Shown here: one piece after another, positions 1 to 6,403 of the stretch
How the letters are laid out: each line of letters starts with the position of its first letter
How positions within the stretch are numbered: the stretch's first letter is position 1
Assembly: GCA_027365715.1 (NCBI GenBank)
Contig: DAHXLZ010000066.1
Coordinates: forward strand, 1 to 12,397
DNA from: Methanomassiliicoccales archaeon
Lineage (GTDB): Archaea; Thermoplasmatota; Thermoplasmata; Sysuiplasmatales; Sysuiplasmataceae
Reading direction: 5' to 3'
DNA: 12,397 bases
Program-made: the position numbers and the translations under genes
The notes under the pieces: model-generated
Database searches by the model: none
Told to the model about the DNA's origin: nothing
Seen by the model: the letters and a program-made list of their open reading frames with translations, nothing else

Positions 1-1
1 T

Positions 2-526
2 GGGCCCGTAGAGGGAGCGTCCATTCTTGTTGAAAGTTTTTCAAATTTCAGGACTGCTGCATATTTCGAAAACCGCGGAAAAATGCAGTGTGTTTCATTT
101 GCCAGCAACGGAACTGCAGAACGGGCAATTCCCGACTTCGAAACTTCCTCGATTGAGAGGCTGATGCGGTATGCCGATGTACTTGTTTTCGATATCAGAG
201 ATACTGCTGCTGACAGCGCGAAAAAGAACCTTATGGCAAGCTTCTCTGGGTTCCTGCGTGGTGATGAACAGACTTGCATAATGCTATGTCAGAGAAGGGG
301 TTCGAATCCTCTTTCTGTTCTCATTATACTCACAGCCGAATCCAGGACGGAGGCAATCATGACATGTGACTTGCTTAAGCCTGTCTTCCGTGCCATGTGC
401 GTGTATTGGAGATCTGTGTCAAAGCGCCGTAATACGTGCTTTTCAATGAACAGCACAGTTACAGATTCAATGTCTGTCGAAAAAGGAATAAAGCATTGCA
501 TCTTTTCAACAGTTCTGCCGTCATGA
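2..526 (+). CDS. Degenerate KaiC/RecA-like domain protein, 5' end outside window
   Basis: The frame is open from the window edge to a TGA at 524-526. The first 95 or so residues look like real protein. They follow the KaiC layout: a strand and turn (GPVEGASILVES) where KaiC proteins have GGxPEGSxxLxxG, then a strand (QCVSFAS), then a Walker B-like strand (ADVLVFDIRD, about residues 59-68 of the visible frame) and another strand (TCIMLC). No GxxxxGK[ST] P-loop follows the first strand, so nucleotide binding by this domain is doubtful. From about 289 on, the frame lies opposite a better-supported minus-strand gene and no longer resembles a KaiC tail, so the true gene may be truncated near 290. 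The two other plus frames there show no continuation. The KaiC relationship is my inference from alignment by eye to the operon at 2045-4745. The ATG at 83 is unlikely to be the start, because the frame is open upstream. Confidence 0.42.
   Translation, partial: GPVEGASILVESFSNFRTAAYFENRGKMQCVSFASNGTAERAIPDFETSSIERLMRYADVLVFDIRDTAADSAKKNLMASFSGFLRGDEQTCIMLCQRRGSNPLSVLIILTAESRTEAIMTCDLLKPVFRAMCVYWRSVSKRRNTCFSMNSTVTDSMSVEKGIKHCIFSTVLPS
266..320 (+). other. tRNA-like acceptor/T-arm structure (not a complete tRNA)
   Basis: Bases 295-313 form a T-arm-like hairpin: a 6-bp stem (AAGGGG/CCTCTT, one G-T pair) around the loop TTCGAAT. It is followed directly by 314-320 (TCTGTTC), which pairs perfectly with 266-272 (GAACAGA). 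The result resembles the acceptor-plus-T-arm half of a tRNA. Only 22 bases separate the two parts, so there is no room for D and anticodon arms, and no CCA follows. It sits where the two convergent frames meet. It could be a tRNA 3' fragment left by an integrated element, or chance. Confidence 0.25.
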
Positions 527-1746
527 TGTGAATAAGCGTCATCTCCGGCTATTCCGTCAGGAGGGGAGTAGGACACTACAGGAAGCAGTTCCCGTGCGGC
601 CCTTTCAAGATCGCGGTCATTGGGCATTGAGCCGGTATCCAGTTCATTCAGTTTGTTCCGGCACATGCACTTCTTAAGAGAACTCCCGCCACAGGTCCTG
701 CGGACTTCAAGAATGCAGCATCTGTCTGTACCGCCAAAAAGCTGATTTGCTGTGGAAAAAGACAGCATCTCCAGCGTCTGAAAATCGGCTGACTGATTTA
801 TTGACTGCAGCATTTGCCACAGTGAGTTGGCTCTGGAATGCTTCAGATTTCGATCCATCACCTCTATGCCTTTGCTCAGTGCAGCGAGAAGGCTGCTTTG
901 AATGTATGATTCAACATGCCGCATGTCAGTGGCTGGCGATCCTCTGATATCTATCAGATACAGCGCGGTGACTCCACCTGGCAGTTGCACCGCATTTGCA
1001 GACATGCCGCGCATCTTTGCAGACAGTGATTTAAATTCATTATCTGCATCTTCGTGGAAAAAATGCGGTTGACCGTGGAATATCAGAGACCTGATTTCCT
1101 GAGCGCAGTTTCCAGAAGAAATCAGCTCATGTGCGATCTCAAGTGCGTTTCCTCGACCTCCGGCACTCCACAATCTGTTTTCATTTACGAGAAGCACGGC
1201 AAAGCTCTGAGTTTGAAAAATATCAGAAACTGCATCACCTGCACCAGTCAGCACAGTTGCCACCGGGGCAGATGCATCTGCAGGTTTGAGGGCCGAGGAT
1301 CTGGCAAGAATCTGCATGACTGACAGTTGTGACGCGAGTCCGTCGAGCAATCTAACCGCACTATCAAAAATTTCTAAAATATTTGTAATGCCGATTAATT
1401 CGCAAGATTCCCCCTCTTTGCTGCAGAGAAAAAGGACATATGAAATTCTTCTGGTTGCCTGCCTGAAGATTCTTCTAACCCGGATTCCGTTCAATACCCA
1501 CTCATCATTAGAGGAGTGATCAACCATGTTGCATGCTTTCAGCATGCCCTCACTGTCTTCAGCACTTCTGCTGGAAGTCGCGCTGGCTATTTCCGTGTTC
1601 TCCAGATACACCGAAAACAGGCAGCAGGCGTACTTTGTTGAAGCTAAGACAGTGTCTGTGGCGAATGAAGCAATTCTGCCTGCCTGATCGATGACTTCCT
1701 TTGAAACCGGCGAAGCGTCTTTAGTGAACTCATCACTGGTCAACAT
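289..1746 (-). CDS. GAF-like multidomain sensor protein
   Basis: This 485-residue soluble protein has no signal peptide or membrane segment. The clearest domain is residues 305-475. It begins with a helix of GAF type (SLWQMLQSINQSADFQTLEML), continues with a strand around DRCCILEV, and ends with a hydrophobic strand pair (FIPF, VTVLFIE) and a C-terminal helix. Residues 10-140 and 145-300 have a similar helix-strand-helix rhythm and may be two more, diverged GAF domains. GAF domains usually bind small ligands or sense redox or light. No kinase, cyclase or methyl-accepting output domain follows, so it probably acts through a partner. Cysteines cluster at residues 343, 344, 352, 360 and 362. The ATG start is supported by a strong Shine-Dalgarno (GAGGTGC, 1754-1760) 7 bases upstream. 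The last residues (RGFEPLL) are read through the tRNA-like motif. It is divergent from the KaiC-like operon. The GAF assignment is by pattern, without a search. Confidence 0.6.
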   Translation of the reverse strand: MLTSDEFTKDASPVSKEVIDQAGRIASFATDTVLASTKYACCLFSVYLENTEIASATSSRSAEDSEGMLKACNMVDHSSNDEWVLNGIRVRRIFRQATRRISYVLFLCSKEGESCELIGITNILEIFDSAVRLLDGLASQLSVMQILARSSALKPADASAPVATVLTGAGDAVSDIFQTQSFAVLLVNENRLWSAGGRGNALEIAHELISSGNCAQEIRSLIFHGQPHFFHEDADNEFKSLSAKMRGMSANAVQLPGGVTALYLIDIRGSPATDMRHVESYIQSSLLAALSKGIEVMDRNLKHSRANSLWQMLQSINQSADFQTLEMLSFSTANQLFGGTDRCCILEVRRTCGGSSLKKCMCRNKLNELDTGSMPNDRDLERAARELLPVVSYSPPDGIAGDDAYSHHDGRTVEKMQCFIPFSTDIESVTVLFIEKHVLRRFDTDLQYTHMARKTGLSKSHVMIASVLDSAVSIMRTERGFEPLL

Positions 1747-1753
1747 TTTTGAA

Positions 1754-1760
1754 GCACCTC
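1754..1760 (-). promoter_or_regulatory. Ribosome binding site of the GAF-like gene
   Basis: On the minus strand the sequence reads GAGGTGC, 7 bases before the ATG at 1746. It is the best Shine-Dalgarno match in the window and fixes the start of the GAF-like gene. Confidence 0.7.
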
Positions 1761-1841
1761 GACTGTGCGGAATTGATTATTCTGTGCAATTGACGAGTTG
1801 TGAGTGATTGCCTGCAAAGTACGCATGGCCGGGAAAGACCG

Positions 1842-1852
1842 ACATAAAATAA
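1842..1852 (-). promoter_or_regulatory. Possible TATA box of the GAF-like gene
   Basis: The minus strand carries an AT-rich element, TTATTTTATG, in an otherwise mixed region. A transcript would begin near 1818-1822 and have a leader of about 75 bases. Other AT-rich stretches nearby could serve instead. Confidence 0.25.
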
Positions 1853-1989
1853 CATGTGACCAGTGAATTTATCGCAGCATCTCTTTTAAAACTTCGTTCA
1901 TAAACGTCAGTCTTCGAATTTTCAACAGGAACGGGTGGTTTTCAAGAATATAATCCTTGCGTTTGCATTTAAAGACTTCAACTCGACAC

Positions 1990-1998
1990 TATTAAATA
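1990..1998 (+). promoter_or_regulatory. Probable TATA box of the KaiC-like operon
   Basis: TATTAAATA lies about 50 bases before the ATG at 2045. Archaeal spacing would put the transcript start near 2018-2022, giving a leader of roughly 25 bases. No clear Shine-Dalgarno precedes the ATG. Second choices are the AT-rich stretches near 1886-1893 and 1966-1972. Confidence 0.45.
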
Positions 1999-2044
1999 CG
2001 ATCGATTACACTAAATTGCCAAAAATAAGCCGGTTGTCCTGACA

Positions 2045-2791
2045 ATGCCTGAACTGGATTTAACTACACTGTTTGCTGCAAGGAATTCGATATTGCTCAG
2101 GGGACCCCCGGGTAGCGGTAAGACTGAAATCGTAATGAGCCTGGTGAGATCGTGGCTGAAGAACGGGGAGAAAGTTCTATTCGTCACCATTTCAACAAGC
2201 GGTGAAGAGATACTCGAACGTTTTATTCACGCAGGATTCGGGCGTAACGACCTTGAAAAGAAAATGCTGATAGTAGATTGCTATCAGACACAGACAATGC
2301 AGTCAAGGGACAAACTGATTATAAGCATAAATGGTCTCTCCCATCTTGAGAGCATAACACTTGCCATCTCAACGGCGGTCGAAGCTCTGGAAGCGCCTGT
2401 AAAAGTTGTACTGGATGGTCTTTCATCGCTATTTCTTCATAATGCGCCACAGACAATGGCAAAATTCGTGCAGGTCCTTACTACCAGATCCAAAAATGAA
2501 TTCGGGTATCTGCTTATTACAATTGTTGACGGAATGCATGAGAATGTCACCATCAATACACTGATGTCGCTTGTCGATGGTGTCGTGGAGATTGAATTTG
2601 ACGAAGATCTTCTGCGGGTGCTTCGTGTACGTTATGTGAAGGGCATGAGAACCTCTCCTCAATGGTATTCCTACAACCTGTCGGCTGATGGCAATAGTGT
2701 TTCCCTTGAGGGCCCAATACAGAAGAACGGAAGTGGAAAAAGTGAACCGGACCATGCGGGAAGCAGCGAAAGGAATGCCCGAAGGAGTTGA
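2045..2791 (+). CDS. KaiC-like RecA-superfamily ATPase 1 (canonical P-loop)
   Basis: This 248-residue protein is a single RecA-fold domain of the KaiC/RAD55 type. Walker A is GPPGSGKT at residues 20-27. Walker B is the hydrophobic strand VKVVLDG with Asp at 124. The C-terminal beta-hairpin typical of KaiC domains (RVRYVKGMRTSPQWYSYNL) is at about 195-212. Residues 222-248 are polar and probably disordered. The catalytic Glu pair that follows the second strand in KaiC (FVTFEE type) is replaced here by Ser-Thr (FVTIST), so it may bind ATP but hydrolyse it slowly. KaiC-like ATPases in archaea are generally linked to signal transduction; no specific partner can be read from the sequence. It opens a three-gene operon. 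The stop lies 5 bases before the ATG I prefer for the next gene. Confidence 0.8.
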   Translation: MPELDLTTLFAARNSILLRGPPGSGKTEIVMSLVRSWLKNGEKVLFVTISTSGEEILERFIHAGFGRNDLEKKMLIVDCYQTQTMQSRDKLIISINGLSHLESITLAISTAVEALEAPVKVVLDGLSSLFLHNAPQTMAKFVQVLTTRSKNEFGYLLITIVDGMHENVTINTLMSLVDGVVEIEFDEDLLRVLRVRYVKGMRTSPQWYSYNLSADGNSVSLEGPIQKNGSGKSEPDHAGSSERNARRS

Positions 2792-2796
2792 AGACG

Positions 2797-3510
2797 ATGA
2801 ATGAAGGCAAAACTCGCAGGATCATGACGTTTGTGGATGGATTTGACAAAATTATCGGCGGAGGGATTCCAGAAGGCAGCATCGTTCTGCTGTCCGGCAG
2901 ACCGGGAACAATGAAATCATCTATTGCGTTCAACTTAATTTATAAAAATGCGGCCCGGGAAGGGATCGGCTCAATCTATGTTTCACTAGAACAGGGAAAG
3001 CTGAGCCTGATGCGTCAGATGAAATCTATGGGGATGGACATCGGTATGGAACCGAAGATCAGAGTCATGGATTTGGGAAAAGTCAGAGAAGAGCTTGAGC
3101 AGGCAGAGGCAGACGAGACAATTATTTCCGTCCTCAAAGAACAACTCGCAGGTGTTGTTAAAGAGATGCAGCCGGGTATTCTCGTCCTTGATTCACTCGA
3201 TGTCCTGGACATATCGGCGGGGCTGACCTCAAGGAGAAGCCAGATTTTCTTTCTCTTTGAGTGGCTCAGGGAAATGAATCTTACAACTATCCTGATTTCG
3301 GAGAGCGACCCTGAGGAGGTCATGGAGAAAGGACGCGAAGAAGGCTACCTTTCTGACGGAATAATCAATTTGAGCCTTTCATCGGACGAGTCGGATGCAG
3401 TGAGGCGAAGAATAAGGTGTGTGAAGATGAGAAACACCGAGCATGAAACTGCATATTACTCTCTGCAATTTTCGGATGGCAGGTTTGTTGTCACACAATC
3501 AATGAGTTGA
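2797..3510 (+). CDS. KaiC-like ATPase 2 (variant TMK P-loop)
   Basis: This single KaiC domain of 237 residues starts with the typical entry (TFVDGFDKIIGGGIPEGSIVLLSG). The P-loop is GRPGTMKS at 34-41, where Met replaces the usual Gly before the Lys. The KaiC Glu pair is reduced to Glu65-Gln66 (YVSLEQ). Walker B is ILVLDSLD with Asp132. A charged helical insert (about 93-125, KVREELEQAEADE) lies between them. The end carries the KaiC hairpin (RCVKMRNTEHETAYYSLQF). I start it at ATG 2797 rather than the in-frame TTG at 2788, because GGAG at 2784-2787 is 9 bases from this ATG and abuts the TTG. The Shine-Dalgarno lies inside the end of gene 1, which suggests translational coupling. P-loop similarity makes it a close paralog of the next gene. 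Ligand and partner are unknown. Confidence 0.8.
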   Translation: MNEGKTRRIMTFVDGFDKIIGGGIPEGSIVLLSGRPGTMKSSIAFNLIYKNAAREGIGSIYVSLEQGKLSLMRQMKSMGMDIGMEPKIRVMDLGKVREELEQAEADETIISVLKEQLAGVVKEMQPGILVLDSLDVLDISAGLTSRRSQIFFLFEWLREMNLTTILISESDPEEVMEKGREEGYLSDGIINLSLSSDESDAVRRRIRCVKMRNTEHETAYYSLQFSDGRFVVTQSMS

Positions 3511-3515
3511 GAGAA

Positions 3516-4745
3516 ATGCCCAACGTCCAGTTCTGTCCAGTATGTGGTTATGCGCTGAAACGGCCAGAGCGACAGTGTGGACGATGCGGAGAAGAACTGG
3601 TAGGCAGCCCGCGTGATGCCGGCCAGGAAACACCGGAAAAGATTACCGCTACAAGATGGGGGTCAGACTACACAATTGAAGCCATAAGTTTCGGCGGTGC
3701 CGCACCCTCAGGCAGCGGCATTAGAGAACTTTCACAGACAAAAGAAGGCGAGAATAGAAAGAAGCCTTTTCATGCCGATGCAGCCGAACCGCAGCAGGTC
3801 ATAGAAGATCTCAGAAAGCAAATTTCCGATATGAACAGCAAGATGGCTTCTGTAATGAATGAGACGGCAGCACGGCAGTCCGCTTCTGGCGGAAGGCAGG
3901 CAGAAGAGGCTGGACTGGAAAACACCCGAAGAAAGATGAATGTGCGGAAGCTGAGGAAAAGGACAGACCCCGAGTTCAAAGCACTTGTTGAGAAACACCT
4001 CCGACGCATCAGAGAAATGCAGGTGGCAACTCCGGATGTTCGGCAATCCATGGATGTGAAACATCTGGATTTCATATCAGAAAAGATAGTGAGTCCCGGT
4101 TTGCCGGACGAATCGGTCGTTCTGTTTGTAGGAGCGCCGGGAACGATGAAATCCATCCTTGCCGCGGACATTATGCTGAAGATTGCAAGAAAAGAGAGGC
4201 GCGACATACTTTATGTGTTGCTGGGGGAGAGTTCGAAGGAATTCGAATCCAGGCTGATGCAAATGGGCATAATGCGGGAAGGAGAAAAATCTTTGATGCA
4301 CATTGTTGACAGAAAGGAGATAATGAAAAATGCGGGGAGTATGCAGGGCACCTGGCGCAGATTGCTGATGCATTACATCGATGAACAGACGAAACAGAAC
4401 AACTATTCGCTTCTCGTTCTCGACAATCTCAACGCACTCGCCTCAATGGTAGTGGGTGAGAAGACCAGAAATGCTGTATTCGAATTTTTCGAAGGATGCA
4501 GGAACAGGGGTTTGACGGCGTTTGCAATCAAGGAGGGAAGTTACGAGAGGTCTATTTCAGAAAAATCAGCGGAAGCCTACCTTGCTGACGGGGTTGTCCA
4601 GTTCATAAATGCAGGCAGTCCGGCTCAGGGCACAGTGACGGTACTCAGAATGATGAAGATGCGCGGTGCAAGGATTGATTCAAGCTATTTTGCAATTCAA
4701 TTTGTCTCAGGCAGTCTCAAGATTGTTCCGTCGGTCGTTGTTTGA
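3516..4745 (+). CDS. Zinc-ribbon KaiC-like ATPase 3 (variant TMK P-loop)
   Basis: This 409-residue protein has three parts. A zinc ribbon at the N-terminus is defined by Cys7, Cys10, Cys21 and Cys24 (CPVC...CGRC). A polar linker follows, with helical, possibly coiled-coil segments at about 92-170 (EDLRKQISDMNSKM, then basic KMNVRKLRKR). The KaiC domain covers about 178-409: P-loop GAPGTMKS at 206-213 with Met before Lys, a Gly-Glu in place of the Glu pair (LLGES), Walker B LLVLDNLN with Asp303, and the C-terminal hairpin (MKMRGARIDSSYFAIQF). The ATG at 3516 gives a natural zinc-ribbon start. A TTG at 3507 would add three residues and overlap the previous stop. The ribbon may bind protein or nucleic acid; which one cannot be told. 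The 3' end overlaps galT on the other strand by 49 bases. Confidence 0.8.
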   Translation: MPNVQFCPVCGYALKRPERQCGRCGEELVGSPRDAGQETPEKITATRWGSDYTIEAISFGGAAPSGSGIRELSQTKEGENRKKPFHADAAEPQQVIEDLRKQISDMNSKMASVMNETAARQSASGGRQAEEAGLENTRRKMNVRKLRKRTDPEFKALVEKHLRRIREMQVATPDVRQSMDVKHLDFISEKIVSPGLPDESVVLFVGAPGTMKSILAADIMLKIARKERRDILYVLLGESSKEFESRLMQMGIMREGEKSLMHIVDRKEIMKNAGSMQGTWRRLLMHYIDEQTKQNNYSLLVLDNLNALASMVVGEKTRNAVFEFFEGCRNRGLTAFAIKEGSYERSISEKSAEAYLADGVVQFINAGSPAQGTVTVLRMMKMRGARIDSSYFAIQFVSGSLKIVPSVVV

Positions 4746-5761
4746 TCCGGAGTTTGTTCGCTGGCCGATTTTCCGCCGAGTTGTATGGTCGCATTCTCTG
4801 GTGAAAGTGAGTTGATATAAAAGCCGGTTCCACGTTCAAAACCGGCAAGTTTGCTCAGTCTCGGGATAATTTCGACATGCCAGTGGTAAAAGGGATGCTC
4901 ACGTGTGTTGACAGGGGTGGTGTGAATGTAAAAATTGTACGGGGGATCCTCAAGCACCGTATAAAGAGATAATAGCGTCTTTCTCAGGATTTCGGCCAGA
5001 TCCGTGATTTCATCCTGTGTACATTCTGCGAAAGATGGAGAATGCCTCTTCGGCAGTATCATCAGTTCATAAGGATATTTCGATGCGAAAGGTGCCAAAC
5101 AGACGAAGGAGCTGCTTTCAAACACTATCCGCTTCGACTGTGACAGTTCTTCCTTTATTATCGCATCATAGATGCAGTCGCCGCCCATATCATTGAAATA
5201 GTGCTCTGCACCGCGGAGTTCGCCGGCCACATAGACTGGTATCATAGGTGTTGCAATAATCTGGCTGTGCGGATGTTCCAGAGAGGCGCCGGCTTCCGCA
5301 CCGTGATTTTCGAATATGAGAATATACTTGAAACGTCTGTCCTTCGTCAGGTCTGCAAGCCGTGACCTGTACATTTCGAGTATCTCTATTACCTGTCTTG
5401 TGCCCAGAAGTGCAACGGGCTTATCATGTTCAGGAGACTCTATTATGACTTCATGGCATCCGATTCCAGTCATTGAAGTAAACAACGAAACGGATTCTTT
5501 CTTAAGTGTGCCTTCGATACGCAGGGCCGGGAATTTATTTGGAACGGTTCTCAGCCACCAGCCCGGAGTGTCACTTCTTGTACCCTCTGACCTGAATGCA
5601 TATATTTCAGGCGGCGTCATATGTTCGTTTCCTTCACAGAACACGCAGGTCTTTTGAAGCACAGGCGAATGCGGCCTGATATAATCTTTCGGCCGTTTTG
5701 CCCTCTCTTCTGATATGACGACCCATGTATCTGTGACATAATCCTTCCTTATTTCAGACAA
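4697..5761 (-). CDS. galT: Galactose-1-phosphate uridylyltransferase
   Basis: This Leloir-pathway enzyme exchanges UMP between UDP-glucose and galactose-1-phosphate. The 354 residues form the two HIT-like halves of the family. The nucleophile is His165 in the motif EHPHSQ (161-166). Zinc ligands of the E. coli enzyme are matched by Cys39 and Cys42 (CVFC), His112 and His163. The second half contains HWHVEIIPR (293-301). The start codon is TTG at 5761: no ATG lies upstream in frame, and GAGG at 5770-5773 is 8 bases away. The recognisable family sequence ends near residue 328; the last 26 residues are a polar tail, and its final 15 residues are encoded opposite the end of KaiC-like gene 3. It is monocistronic here. 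galK and galE are not in the window. Confidence 0.93.
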   Translation of the reverse strand: MSEIRKDYVTDTWVVISEERAKRPKDYIRPHSPVLQKTCVFCEGNEHMTPPEIYAFRSEGTRSDTPGWWLRTVPNKFPALRIEGTLKKESVSLFTSMTGIGCHEVIIESPEHDKPVALLGTRQVIEILEMYRSRLADLTKDRRFKYILIFENHGAEAGASLEHPHSQIIATPMIPVYVAGELRGAEHYFNDMGGDCIYDAIIKEELSQSKRIVFESSSFVCLAPFASKYPYELMILPKRHSPSFAECTQDEITDLAEILRKTLLSLYTVLEDPPYNFYIHTTPVNTREHPFYHWHVEIIPRLSKLAGFERGTGFYINSLSPENATIQLGGKSASEQTPDQTTTDGTILRLPETN

Positions 5762-5769
5762 TCTTATTG

Positions 5770-5773
5770 CCTC
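5770..5773 (-). promoter_or_regulatory. Ribosome binding site supporting the TTG start of galT
   Basis: GAGG on the minus strand lies 8 bases before the TTG at 5761. An in-frame stop lies just upstream (the TGA of GAATGA), so TTG is the only plausible start before well-conserved sequence. Confidence 0.55.
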
Positions 5774-5829
5774 TTTTCATTCTGAACGGCCATGATGAAA
5801 GTGAAACTTTGCTTTACTGCGCCAAATTC

Positions 5830-5851
5830 ACAATGCCTATTTATGCATTGT
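5830..5851 (-). promoter_or_regulatory. Inverted repeat around the probable galT TATA box
   Basis: ACAATGC (5830-5836) and GCATTGT (5845-5851) are a perfect 7-bp inverted repeat with an 8-base centre. Read on the minus strand, the centre and inner arm form GCATAAATAG, a good TATA box about 80 bases before the galT start, which implies a leader of roughly 50 bases. A factor binding the repeat would compete with TATA-binding protein. That function is inferred. Confidence 0.42.
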
Positions 5852-5998
5852 TTTGTGTGGTCGAATAGCGATATCGATGTGAAGATGCAGATGTGGAGAC
5901 GGATCTGTTTGTGCCCGGAATTACGATTTTCGTCAGAAGAAGTCAGCAGTGCTTCAATCTTGGAAGAAAAATATCGTTTCCAGAATCTGCTTAACAAC

Positions 5999-6008
5999 TT
6001 TATAAATA
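5999..6008 (+). promoter_or_regulatory. TATA box of the receiver-nfo operon
   Basis: TTTATAAATA is the clearest TATA box in the window. Transcription would begin near 6027-6030, just ahead of AGGGA (6036-6040) and the ATG at 6047. This argues against the upstream in-frame ATG at 6020 as a start. Confidence 0.65.
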
Positions 6009-6046
6009 ACCATGTGTAAATGTGTGTCAGGAAACAGGGAAATGAG

Positions 6047-6403
6047 ATGAAGGTTCTGGTTGTCGATGATTCCTCACTGACGAGAGCCGCGATGGTTGCG
6101 GCGCTTTCCGCCTATGATTATGAGATTGTTGGAGAGGGACAGGATGGAAACGACGCGGTCAGGCTTTACTCCGAGAAGAATCCGGATGTTGTGCTCATAG
6201 ACCTGGCTATGCCAAATAAAGACGGTCTGGAAGCCATCAGGGAAATACTCCAGAAGGATCCGAAAGCGAAGATAGTGGCAGTCAGCGCGCTCTACGACAG
6301 GACTATGCAGAAGAGGGCGATGGAGCTCGGAGCGTCGGCATACATCATCAAGCCGTTCGAACTCAGTGAATTAATAAGTGTCATGGGCAAGTTTGTGAAA
6401 TGA
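6047..6403 (+). CDS. Stand-alone response regulator receiver (CheY-like)
   Basis: This 118-residue protein is a complete receiver domain with nothing after it. The acidic pocket is Asp7-Asp8 (LVVDDSS), the phosphoacceptor is Asp52 (LIDLAMPNKDG), and the switch residues are Ser80 (AVSA) and Lys102 (IIKPFE). All catalytic residues are present, so it should be phosphorylated by a histidine kinase, which is not in the window. Without an output domain it must act by binding a partner, as CheY does; it is not specific enough to be called CheY. I start at ATG 6047, supported by AGGGA 6 bases upstream and by the TATA box position. The longer frame from 6020 would begin upstream of the predicted transcript. 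Its stop overlaps the nfo start by 4 bases (ATGA). Confidence 0.9.
   Translation: MKVLVVDDSSLTRAAMVAALSAYDYEIVGEGQDGNDAVRLYSEKNPDVVLIDLAMPNKDGLEAIREILQKDPKAKIVAVSALYDRTMQKRAMELGASAYIIKPFELSELISVMGKFVK

Noticed and set aside
220..322. A complete tRNA gene on the plus strand
   Set aside because: The T-arm is good, but no D arm, anticodon arm or correctly placed acceptor partner can be drawn at normal tRNA length, with or without an intron.
3732..4373. Long minus-strand frames opposite KaiC-like gene 3
   Set aside because: They mirror a well-supported gene and have biased, low-information composition.
5764..5997. Minus-strand 77-codon frame upstream of galT
   Set aside because: It overlaps the proposed galT leader, TATA box and inverted repeat and has no recognisable sequence.
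5792..6019. Plus-strand 75-codon frame between galT and the receiver gene
   Set aside because: It covers the galT control region and the TATA box of the receiver gene, has no Shine-Dalgarno, and its translation shows no domain.
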